Source of the DNA: Candidatus Atribacteria bacterium
Lineage (GTDB): Bacteria; Atribacterota; JS1; SB-45; 34-128
NCBI GenBank assembly: GCA_003451675.1
Contig: DMCY01000094.1
Location: 1-25,661 of the forward strand
Direction of reading: 5' to 3'
DNA: 25,661 nucleotides
Position 1 is the stretch's first letter; each line of letters starts with the position of its first letter. Of this stretch, positions 6,769 through 13,641 are shown piece by piece. Below the pieces are notes generated by a model. The model did no database searches. It was not told the origin of the DNA and saw only the letters and a program-made list of their open reading frames with translations. The translations under genes and the position numbers were made by a program.

Positions 6769-8025
6769 TTAGTAAAAAATTCCGCTATATAACAGCAGCC
6801 CGGCTAATCCGAAAAACAGCAGGGTCATTGCCATCTTGATTTTCCCAAAATTCTTTTGAGTAAGTGCAGCCCACTGTGCCGAAGTAGTCCCCCAGTAGGT
6901 AAAAGAAAAGACCAGTACTAAAGGCACTACAAACATCAGATTATAGAACAAGAGATAAAATAAAGCATTAACCTTTAAATCAGGGATAGTGCTGATAAAC
7001 ATGATAGTAGGAAGATAAATCTGACCCGTACAGGCTAACTCCAAAAGAGAAACTATAAAGCCAGTTACTGCAGCCATTAAGATATAATTACTCAGTCTCA
7101 CATTCTTACGGATAGCAGAATGAATCATATTCTTTAAAAATGAGGGTAATTGGAGCTTGGCATCTTTAGTGGTCCCTTTTTTCTTGAATTGGAGATAGTC
7201 ATATAGACTGACCACCCCTAAAATTAAGGCAAGGACGGCAGTAACCAGAACGAATATCTTTCGGACTAAAGGTAAAAAGGATAAAGAAGTAATCATCTTT
7301 AAGGCTCCGGTTCCGATTAAGAAATAAGTCAGAAAGACGGATAGAGTAAACATTCCTCCTACCCAGAGAATTTCCCTTCCTTTTCGGTTGATCAGGGTAA
7401 GATATGAAATAAAAAAGATGATAGTGGCAAAGGCACAAGGATTTATGCCATCGATTAGACCGCTCACTGCTACTGCAGCCAGACCGAAGGACTGAAAGCG
7501 AGCTATTAATCTTTCTTGAGCAGTAAGATCTTTTTCCTTAACTTTTTCCCAGGGAGCGATGGTTTCTGTGATTGAATACTTTTGAATTAATTCGTCTAAA
7601 TTATCAAAGGTAATAGCACTTCTAAAAAGGTAATCATCTCCTAAAAATATAACCGGAACTAAAAGCCTTTCCTCTTCAGGCATCTGGTATAATTCGCCTA
7701 ATGCTTCTGCCAATTCTACATTCTCAGACAAAGATATATCAAAACTTTTTATGATTAAATTATCAGGATATTTTGCCGTAATATCTTTTAATACAATTTT
7801 GGCTTTATCACAATCATGACACCCCGGTTCGTAAAAATAGGCTAAGTGAACCGGATAATTAACCGAACTGGGAGTGCTGGCGGCAAAAGAATTAATTATA
7901 TAGGGAGAAGAAAATTGGCTTACAAAAACTATGAAAAATAATGAAAGCAAAATAAAAGTTAAAGTTAAATAAAATTTCTTTCGGTTTGCATTATTTAATT
8001 TATTATTTATTGATTTAGCCCTCAT
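6769..8025 (-). CDS. Thioredoxin-CcdA/DsbD-like membrane thiol transporter
   Basis: The 418-residue protein starts with a positively charged N-terminus and one membrane segment. An extracytoplasmic thioredoxin-like domain follows, with FYEPGCHDCDKA (Cys69, Cys72). The C-terminal half is a polytopic membrane domain of CcdA/DsbD type. It begins with GLIDGINPCAFATIIFFISYL (Cys197) and contains ELACTGQIYLPT (Cys332), the membrane cysteine pair that in DsbD accepts electrons from cytoplasmic thioredoxin. About six membrane helices are visible. The domain order, an N-terminal thioredoxin fused to CcdA, differs from DsbD, which has gamma at the C-terminus. I chose the ATG at 8025 because AAAGGT precedes it; a TTG at 8043 would destroy that site. 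The protein probably feeds electrons to the three downstream exported proteins. Confidence 0.85.
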   Translation of the reverse strand: MRAKSINNKLNNANRKKFYLTLTFILLSLFFIVFVSQFSSPYIINSFAASTPSSVNYPVHLAYFYEPGCHDCDKAKIVLKDITAKYPDNLIIKSFDISLSENVELAEALGELYQMPEEERLLVPVIFLGDDYLFRSAITFDNLDELIQKYSITETIAPWEKVKEKDLTAQERLIARFQSFGLAAVAVSGLIDGINPCAFATIIFFISYLTLINRKGREILWVGGMFTLSVFLTYFLIGTGALKMITSLSFLPLVRKIFVLVTAVLALILGVVSLYDYLQFKKKGTTKDAKLQLPSFLKNMIHSAIRKNVRLSNYILMAAVTGFIVSLLELACTGQIYLPTIMFISTIPDLKVNALFYLLFYNLMFVVPLVLVFSFTYWGTTSAQWAALTQKNFGKIKMAMTLLFFGLAGLLLYSGIFY

Positions 8026-8352
8026 TATAATTCTACCTTTCAATTACATTAAAATAATTAAAAATATAATGATTGAGCGAATTACCATAAACCATTATAT
8101 TTTTTACGAAAACTTCTTTTTAAACTTACAAATTATAGTATACAATACAACATTAAAATTTCAAAATTTACTTACTCCACTCTAACTACCCCACTAAAGT
8201 TTACACTAACATTTAAATATACATTTTTTATAATATACTTTTTGCCACAAAATATACAATTAAAATTTTATATGATAAACCTATCATACGTATCTATAAT
8301 TGTCAAGAATTTAAATTTCGAAACCCGATTAAAAATTTTACCATAAAAAAAC
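8026..8352. other. AT-rich divergent intergenic region
   Basis: This region separates the redox cluster (minus) from lexA (plus) and contains no reading frame I can support. It is very AT-rich. A second CATACGTAT word lies at 8285-8293, containing the perfect palindrome ATACGTAT, about 79 bases before the matching CATACGT of the lexA operator. It could be a weaker LexA site. A TATAAT occurs on the minus strand at 8132-8137, but the nearest -35-like box (TTGAAA, 8159-8164) is 21 bases away, so I do not call a promoter there. Confidence 0.5.
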
Positions 8353-8382
8353 TTGACAATAAACATACGTTTATTTTATAAT
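8353..8382 (+). promoter_or_regulatory. lexA promoter with embedded LexA operator
   Basis: A TTGACA box (8353-8358) and a TATAAT box (8377-8382) are 18 bases apart. The spacer is filled by AATAAACATACGTTTATT (8358-8375), a nearly perfect palindrome around AAACATACGTTT. This resembles the Gram-positive LexA box (GAACN4GTTC) with A and T in place of the outer G and C. Placed here, bound LexA would block RNA polymerase, giving autoregulation of the lexA-DUF72-dinB operon. The leader to the lexA start codon is about 75 bases and ends in AAAGGAG. Confidence 0.75.
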
Positions 8383-8458
8383 ACAGACAAGATAATGAAT
8401 TGTATTAACAGAATAATTATAGCAAATTATTACTTAAATTTTCTAAAGGAGACCAAAT

Positions 8459-9070
8459 ATGTTTAAAAAAGATTCCCTTGACCCAAATCATAAAAAGACT
8501 CTCCAGTTGATTCAAGAAAAAATCAGAGAAAACGGTTATCCGCCCACTGTTCGAGAAATCTGCAAAGCCGTGGGAGTAACTTCCTCTGCTACTGCCCATA
8601 AATATCTTACTATCCTGGAAAAGAAAGGTTATATCCATCGGGAGAAGGAGAGATCTCGAGCCATTAAAATTATACCTCAGACCAAGAAAGTGCCTGTAGT
8701 AGGAAGTGTAGCTGCAGGAGAACCTTTGTGGGCATTAAAAGATATCACCGAAGTTATGCCTATACCGGAACAACTTTCTGACAGTGAAGAAAGCTTTATG
8801 GTAAAAGTTGAAGGAGACAGCATGATTGGTGACCATATCCTTGATGGGGATTATGTCATGGTTAAGCCCCAGCGAAATGCAGACAACGGAGATATTGTCA
8901 TCGCTCTCCTAAATCAGGAAGAAGTCACAGTAAAAAGATTGCGTAAAAAAGATAATCGGATTACCCTGCAGCCTTCCAACCCTCTTTATAAACCTATAAA
9001 CACCAAAGATGTAATTATCCTGGGTAAAGTTGTCGGAATTTTAAGACGATTTAACGAAGGAAAAAAATAG
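8459..9070 (+). CDS. lexA: LexA repressor / self-cleaving SOS regulator
   Basis: The 203-residue protein has the winged-helix domain of LexA (about 8-70), with NGYPPTVREICKAVGVTSSATAHKYLTILEKKGYI as the helix-turn-helix. An S24-type autoprotease domain follows. The cleavage site is Ala86-Gly87 (VAAGEP). The catalytic serine is Ser121 in VEGDSMIGDHILDGD, and the catalytic lysine is Lys159 in EEVTVKRL. All are in the usual positions. RecA-stimulated self-cleavage should inactivate it after DNA damage. AAAGGAG precedes the ATG by seven bases. The gene is the first of three co-directional genes and has a LexA-type operator in its promoter. The DUF72 gene follows after five bases. Confidence 0.97.
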   Translation: MFKKDSLDPNHKKTLQLIQEKIRENGYPPTVREICKAVGVTSSATAHKYLTILEKKGYIHREKERSRAIKIIPQTKKVPVVGSVAAGEPLWALKDITEVMPIPEQLSDSEESFMVKVEGDSMIGDHILDGDYVMVKPQRNADNGDIVIALLNQEEVTVKRLRKKDNRITLQPSNPLYKPINTKDVIILGKVVGILRRFNEGKK

Positions 9071-9075
9071 TAAAT

Positions 9076-9888
9076 ATGTTATATATCGGTACTTCTGGTT
9101 ATAGTTATAAAGATTGGATAGGAACCTTTTATCCCGAAAATACTAATAAAAAGGAGATGCTTAAACTATACGCCCAAAAGTTTAAGGTTTCTGAAATCAA
9201 TTCTACTTATTATCGCATACCTCATCCGGCATCCTTTTACTATTTACAGCAAAAGGTTCCTGCTGATTTTAAGTTTACGGTAAAAGCCAATCAAGAAATG
9301 ACTCATAGCCGGGAAGAAAATCCCGCTATTTTTAGAGATTTTAAAGAATCCATAAAGCCCCTGCTGGAGGCGGGTAAATTCGCCTGCGTGTTAGCTCAGT
9401 TCCCCTATTCTTTTTATAATACTCCCTCCAATCGGGATTACCTTCTCCGCTTCAAAGAAAGAATGGAGGATATACCCCTGGTGGTAGAATTTAGAAATTC
9501 CTATTGGATAAATAACGAAATATTCAGAATTTTAAAAAATAATGACATAGGTTTTTGCTGTGTAGATCAACCCCAGCTCAAAGGTTTAATCCCACCTATA
9601 GCTGAAGCTACTTCTAACCTGGGTTATATTAGATTTCACGGTCGCAACAAAGTCAATTGGTGGGAACACGAAAAAGCTTATCAAAGATATGATTATCTCT
9701 ATAGCAAAGAAGAATTAAAAGAATGGATACCTAAAATAAAAAAGATTGCCGAAAAGACCACCGACCAGTATATTTTTATGAATAATCATTATAAAGGTAA
9801 GGCAGTTAAAAATGCCTTAATGTTAATTAAACTCCTTAAAGAAGAAATAAAAGCCGGAGAAATTAAAGAGAAAGAAAAAGAAAAATAA
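9076..9888 (+). CDS. DUF72 (YecE-like) family protein
   Basis: The 270-residue protein is a full-length DUF72/YecE family member, a TIM-barrel fold. The N-terminus YIGTSGYSYKDWIGTFYP, the block SEINSTYYRIPHPASFYYLQQKVPADFKFTVKANQEMTHSR, and the later LVVEFRNSYWI and YIRFHGRN segments are characteristic. The biochemical function of the family is unknown. The gene lies five bases after lexA, and its TAA overlaps the ATG of dinB by one base (TAATG). All three are therefore probably on one LexA-controlled transcript. That context suggests a role in DNA damage or nucleotide/nucleic-acid metabolism, but this is inference from position. The C-terminal 20 residues are a lysine/glutamate-rich tail. 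Confidence 0.9.
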   Translation: MLYIGTSGYSYKDWIGTFYPENTNKKEMLKLYAQKFKVSEINSTYYRIPHPASFYYLQQKVPADFKFTVKANQEMTHSREENPAIFRDFKESIKPLLEAGKFACVLAQFPYSFYNTPSNRDYLLRFKERMEDIPLVVEFRNSYWINNEIFRILKNNDIGFCCVDQPQLKGLIPPIAEATSNLGYIRFHGRNKVNWWEHEKAYQRYDYLYSKEELKEWIPKIKKIAEKTTDQYIFMNNHYKGKAVKNALMLIKLLKEEIKAGEIKEKEKEK

Positions 9889-11081
9889 TGAACAAGCACA
9901 AACAATTATCCATAATTCATCTGGATCTTGATGCCTTCTTTGCTTCCGTAGAACAAAGAGATAATCCGGCCTATCAGGGGAAACCTCTTATTGTAGGAGG
10001 AATAAGTGGAGGAGGAGGAGTAAATAATTTGAATCGCGGAGTGGTCTGTGCCGCTTCTTATGAAGCTCGTAAACACGGTGTTCATGCCGGAATGCCTATC
10101 TGGGAGGCTCGTCAAAAATGCCATGAAGGAATTTTTATCCCTTCTCAAATGAACAAATACTTAAAGGCATCAAAGAAATTCTTTCAGATATGCAGCAGTT
10201 ATACGCCTTTAATAGAACTACTAAGTATAGATGAACTTTTTTTAGATGTATCGGGATGTGAATCACTCTTCGGTTCATCAGAATGCATCGGCAGAAAAAT
10301 TAAAGAAAAAGTTTGGCAGGAATTAGAAATCAAGGTCTCGGTGGGGATAGCAAAAAACAAATTTCTGGCTAAAATAGCTACTAACCTGGGGAAGCCGGAT
10401 GGTTTCTATATTATTTCTTCAGAGGATATTAAAAAAATTCTTTACCCCCTCCCTGTATCTTCCCTCTGGGGTATAGGAAAAAAGACAGAAGAACTACTAA
10501 AAAAATCTGGTATTTATCGGGTAGAACAATTAGCTAATATGCCTGATTCTATATTGGAGAATCTTCTGGGGAAAAACGGGAAAAAGATAAAACTTCTGGC
10601 TCAAGGAATAGATGAAAGTCCGGTTACTCCCCCATCAACCGCAAAATCTATTGGCAAAGAAACAACTTTCAGCACTAATATAACCAAAAAGGCAATTCTA
10701 ATAAAAGAATTGCTTAAAATTTCTCAGATGGTGGGCTATACAGCAAGAAAAAAAGGTTATAAAGGCAGGACCATTACCTTAAAAATAAGATTTCATAATT
10801 TTATTACCTTCAATAAGTCAAAGACCTTAGAAAATCCTACCCATCTTGATGATATCATCTTTAAAACAGTCGTGGAACTCCTGGATAAAGTAAGGCATAA
10901 AAAAGGCGGAGTTAGACTTTTGGGAATAAAACTCTCTAATCTTACCTCGGGAAATAAGAGAAAGCAATTGAAGTTCTTAAGAGACAAAGAGGATAAATTA
11001 GAACAGCTTACTCAGTCTTTAGATAAAATTAGAAAAAAATTTGGCCCTAAAGCCATCACCAGAGCCAGCCTTCTGAAGTAA
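9888..11081 (+). CDS. dinB: DNA polymerase IV (Y-family translesion polymerase)
   Basis: The 397-residue protein shows the Y-family palm motifs IHLDLDAFFASVE (metal-binding Asp13) and LLSIDELFLDVSG (Asp115-Glu116), then KVSVGIAKNKFLAKIATNLGKPDG. A helix-hairpin-helix thumb (LWGIGKKTEELLKKSGI) and the little-finger domain follow. It should carry out error-prone bypass synthesis at stalled forks. The loop between PLIVGG and RGVVCAASYEAR reads ISGGGGVNNLN, roughly 8-10 residues longer than usual. The corresponding DNA is rich in GGA repeats and may have expanded by slippage. The C-terminus ends in RKKFGPKAITRASLLK, without an obvious beta-clamp motif. Translation is probably coupled to the DUF72 gene. 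Confidence 0.95.
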   Translation: MNKHKQLSIIHLDLDAFFASVEQRDNPAYQGKPLIVGGISGGGGVNNLNRGVVCAASYEARKHGVHAGMPIWEARQKCHEGIFIPSQMNKYLKASKKFFQICSSYTPLIELLSIDELFLDVSGCESLFGSSECIGRKIKEKVWQELEIKVSVGIAKNKFLAKIATNLGKPDGFYIISSEDIKKILYPLPVSSLWGIGKKTEELLKKSGIYRVEQLANMPDSILENLLGKNGKKIKLLAQGIDESPVTPPSTAKSIGKETTFSTNITKKAILIKELLKISQMVGYTARKKGYKGRTITLKIRFHNFITFNKSKTLENPTHLDDIIFKTVVELLDKVRHKKGGVRLLGIKLSNLTSGNKRKQLKFLRDKEDKLEQLTQSLDKIRKKFGPKAITRASLLK

Positions 11082-11090
11082 ATCTAGTAA

Positions 11091-11220
11091 ATCTAAGGGG
11101 GTCATTCTGATGTAAGGGTTCGATTCATCGAACCCACAAGGAGGAATCGGGTCGGATAAATACGACCCCTACCTCGACAGGCGGGCCTGTCCTCGTGAAA
11201 ACGGGGAACGCCTGTCCTAC
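11091..11220. repeat. Cluster of intergenic hairpin repeats after dinB
   Basis: Four hairpins follow one another: GGGTTCGAT-TC-ATCGAACCC (11116-11135), GGGTCG-N8-CGACCC (11149-11168), GACAGGC-GG-GCCTGTC (11176-11191), and CCTCGT-GAAA-ACGGGG (about 11191-11206) with a GAAA tetraloop. The element ends with CGCCTGTCCTAC, which also occurs at positions 1-12. It lies between two convergent operons, so the first hairpins may act as terminators, though no clear T-run follows. The sequence is more GC-rich than its surroundings, as expected of a dispersed mobile repeat. Confidence 0.65.
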
Positions 11221-11272
11221 GGTTTTATATTGATCATCACCACCGCTATAGACATTGAATTTCTAAGTTTAA

Positions 11273-13264
11273 TTACAATTTAAATCCTTTTTTCTTAAAT
11301 AATTTTAAGCAAACATCTACCACTTCAGGATCATAGAGGATACCTCTATTTTTAGAGATTTCCTCTAAGGCTTTATCTATGCCACGAGCAGGTCGATAGG
11401 GTCGATGAGAGGACATAGCTTCTACCACATCGGTTACGGCGATGACTTTGGCTTCAGTTAGTATCTTATCAGCCTTTAACCCTTGGGGGTATCCTGAACC
11501 ATCTAAGCGTTCATGGTGTTGAAGGACAATTTCTGCAACCGGCCAGGGGAATTCTATAGAGTTTAATATATCATAACTTATCTGGGAATGAGCTTTAATT
11601 AAATTATATTCTATTTCGGTTAATTTTGTGGGTTTATTTAAGATCTCGGCAGGTAAGCTAATTTTTCCTATATCATGAACCAGAGAAGCTATCTTTATAC
11701 CTTTAATTTTATCTTGAGGAAGTTTCATTTCTTGGGCAATAGAAGCAGCAAGTTGGGAAACCCTATGTTGATGTCCGGCAGTATAGGGGTCTCTGGTTTC
11801 TACTATCTTGCCAATAGTATTGATAGTGTCTTCCATAGTTTTTTGTAGTTTCTGGTAACTTTGTTGTAGTTCCACCTCTCCCTGTTTTCCCTCGATAATT
11901 TTTCCCAATCTCTCAGTAATAATACTAATCAGGTTTCTTTCTTCCTTCAGGAAAGGTCCTTCATTCTCTTGGGGTCTTTCTTCTAAATAATAGACCTCCA
12001 TAGTACCAATTAGCTTTTTATATACAATAATATCACTGCTCTGTTTCCAGGTAGTCTCTTTGAAGTTTTTCGTCTTGTATTCTTTACCTTCAAAGATGAT
12101 TTTAGCACAAGTGATCTCGGGATACTGCCAGGCAGAGGGAAGGAGATTAACTGTCCCTTTAATTATTGTCTCCAGGGAAATGTCTGGCTTTTCAACAAGA
12201 TTAGAAATTTCCCAAAGACAATTCAATTCCCTGACCCTTTTGTTAAGGTCATAGGTTCGCTTACCCAGATTCTCTCCCAATTCTATATTGTAGAGCCCAA
12301 AGGCAATATCAGAAACTACTTCCCTTAAAAGTATTTCCTCCTCTTCCTTAATATGGATATCAGGAGCAAGTGATATGACAAGCAACCCGAAAAGCTTACC
12401 ATTATGGGTAATACGCATGATTACAGATTCTCTGCCTCTGTAGGTATTCTTTAAGAGACAACCTCCACAGTCTCGGGGTCTTTCCATAACCACAAATGGA
12501 ACCTTCTGAATAAAAGCTCTTTCGATACAAGGCGGATAATCTCCCCTTAGCACCTGTGCACAGAAACGAGAGACATCTTCCTTAAGAGGGGAACCTACTA
12601 CAACAGCAAAGGTTTTTTCGTCTTTTAAGAACCCTAACCATGCAGCATCATATCCACGTGCTTTTATCAGAGCATCACAAGTTTTTTGTAAAAGAGCACC
12701 TCTGTTCTTCTCTCTTACAATTAACTGATTAACATTTCGGATGGCTCCAAGCACACTGTATAAATACTTGATATGCTTATCGGATTTCTCCAGATCAAGC
12801 ATCTTCTTCTCAAGCTTCTTTATTAGACGCTCATTGTACATTTTCATGTAAACTTTCTCTTCTAATGGCTTTTCAGTCGGTTTAATTTTTCCTTTACTAT
12901 ATTTATCCCATACTTTATTTATAATTTTAATAAACACATCGGGCTCCTGAGGTTTTATAATATATTCTACTGCCCCAATATCCAAAGCAAGTTTTCGTGA
13001 TTTTTCATCAGTGTAGGTGGCACTGTAGAATAAAACAGGTATATCTTTCAATCCTTCATCCCTTTTTAACTCCCTGCATAGTTGAAAACCATCCATCTTA
13101 GGCATCAGAGTATCAGTAATAATCATATCTGGTAGTCTCTTCCGTGCTACCTCCAGTGCTTCAACTCCATTACTGGCTGTCTCCACAGTATAATTATGTC
13201 CTTCTAAGAGTTTCTGGAGGAGATATCTATTCTGTTTTAGGTCATCCACTACTATTATTCTCAT
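11273..13264 (-). CDS. Response regulator with GAF domains and HD-GYP phosphodiesterase
   Basis: The 663-residue protein has a receiver domain (1-118; Asp7, Asp8, phosphoacceptor Asp51 in IITDTLMPKMDG, Lys104). A coiled segment follows (130-170), then a GAF-like domain (about 175-330), a second diverged GAF-like domain (about 345-460), another coiled segment, and an HD-GYP domain (476-663). The HD-GYP signature is complete: HDIGK (His530, Asp531), HHERLDGSGYP (His583-His584, with GYP at 591-593). HD-GYP proteins hydrolyse cyclic-di-GMP to pGpG or GMP. The first GAF has five cysteines (196, 235, 246, 266, 269), including CGGC. The gene overlaps the upstream receiver gene by 23 bases, so the two are probably translationally coupled. 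Confidence 0.93.
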   Translation of the reverse strand: MRIIVVDDLKQNRYLLQKLLEGHNYTVETASNGVEALEVARKRLPDMIITDTLMPKMDGFQLCRELKRDEGLKDIPVLFYSATYTDEKSRKLALDIGAVEYIIKPQEPDVFIKIINKVWDKYSKGKIKPTEKPLEEKVYMKMYNERLIKKLEKKMLDLEKSDKHIKYLYSVLGAIRNVNQLIVREKNRGALLQKTCDALIKARGYDAAWLGFLKDEKTFAVVVGSPLKEDVSRFCAQVLRGDYPPCIERAFIQKVPFVVMERPRDCGGCLLKNTYRGRESVIMRITHNGKLFGLLVISLAPDIHIKEEEEILLREVVSDIAFGLYNIELGENLGKRTYDLNKRVRELNCLWEISNLVEKPDISLETIIKGTVNLLPSAWQYPEITCAKIIFEGKEYKTKNFKETTWKQSSDIIVYKKLIGTMEVYYLEERPQENEGPFLKEERNLISIITERLGKIIEGKQGEVELQQSYQKLQKTMEDTINTIGKIVETRDPYTAGHQHRVSQLAASIAQEMKLPQDKIKGIKIASLVHDIGKISLPAEILNKPTKLTEIEYNLIKAHSQISYDILNSIEFPWPVAEIVLQHHERLDGSGYPQGLKADKILTEAKVIAVTDVVEAMSSHRPYRPARGIDKALEEISKNRGILYDPEVVDVCLKLFKKKGFKL

Positions 13265-13637
13265 TTTTTACCTCCAGGCATTTTTTTATCTCTTCTAAAA
13301 ATGTTTCCAGATTTATTGGTTTTGAAATATACCCAGTACAGCCAGCTTTTATAGCTTTTTTCCTATCTTCCATCATTGCATAGGAAGTTAAAGCGATAAT
13401 GGGAATGGATTTATACTTTTTTAATCTTCTAATCCTTTTGGTTGCTTCATAGCCATTCATCTTAGGCATCTTTATATCCATAATAATTAAATCTACCTGC
13501 TGCTTCTTGACAGCTTCTATTCCTTCCAAACCATTGGTGGCCACAATCACCTCAAAAGCATTCTTTTCAAGGAGGAAGGAGATGAGGTATCTATTCTTTT
13601 TATCGTCATCTACTACTAATATTTTTTTTCTTTCCAT
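13242..13637 (-). CDS. Stand-alone receiver domain (CheY-like)
   Basis: This 131-residue protein is a single receiver domain: KKILVVDDDKKNRYL (acidic pocket Asp10-Asp12), phosphoacceptor Asp54 in LIIMDIKMPKMNG, ALTSYA and the lysine in GYISKPIN. There is no output domain, so it probably passes phosphate on or acts by protein contact. I chose the ATG at 13637 because GGAGG lies eight bases upstream, inside the last codons of the kinase gene. Longer open frames upstream overlap the kinase and have no receiver sequence. It starts four bases after the kinase stop codon and overlaps the receiver-HD-GYP gene. It is likely an intermediate of a kinase to receiver to HD-GYP phosphorelay, though no Hpt domain is visible here. 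Confidence 0.92.
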   Translation of the reverse strand: MERKKILVVDDDKKNRYLISFLLEKNAFEVIVATNGLEGIEAVKKQQVDLIIMDIKMPKMNGYEATKRIRRLKKYKSIPIIALTSYAMMEDRKKAIKAGCTGYISKPINLETFLEEIKKCLEVKNENNSSG

Positions 13638-13641
13638 TTTT

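Noticed and set aside
8132..8164. Minus-strand promoter for the redox cluster
   Set aside because: TATAAT and TTGAAA are present but 21 bases apart, outside the usual range.
11116..11191. CRISPR array
   Set aside because: The hairpins have different sequences and no regular repeat-spacer pattern; no cas gene is near.
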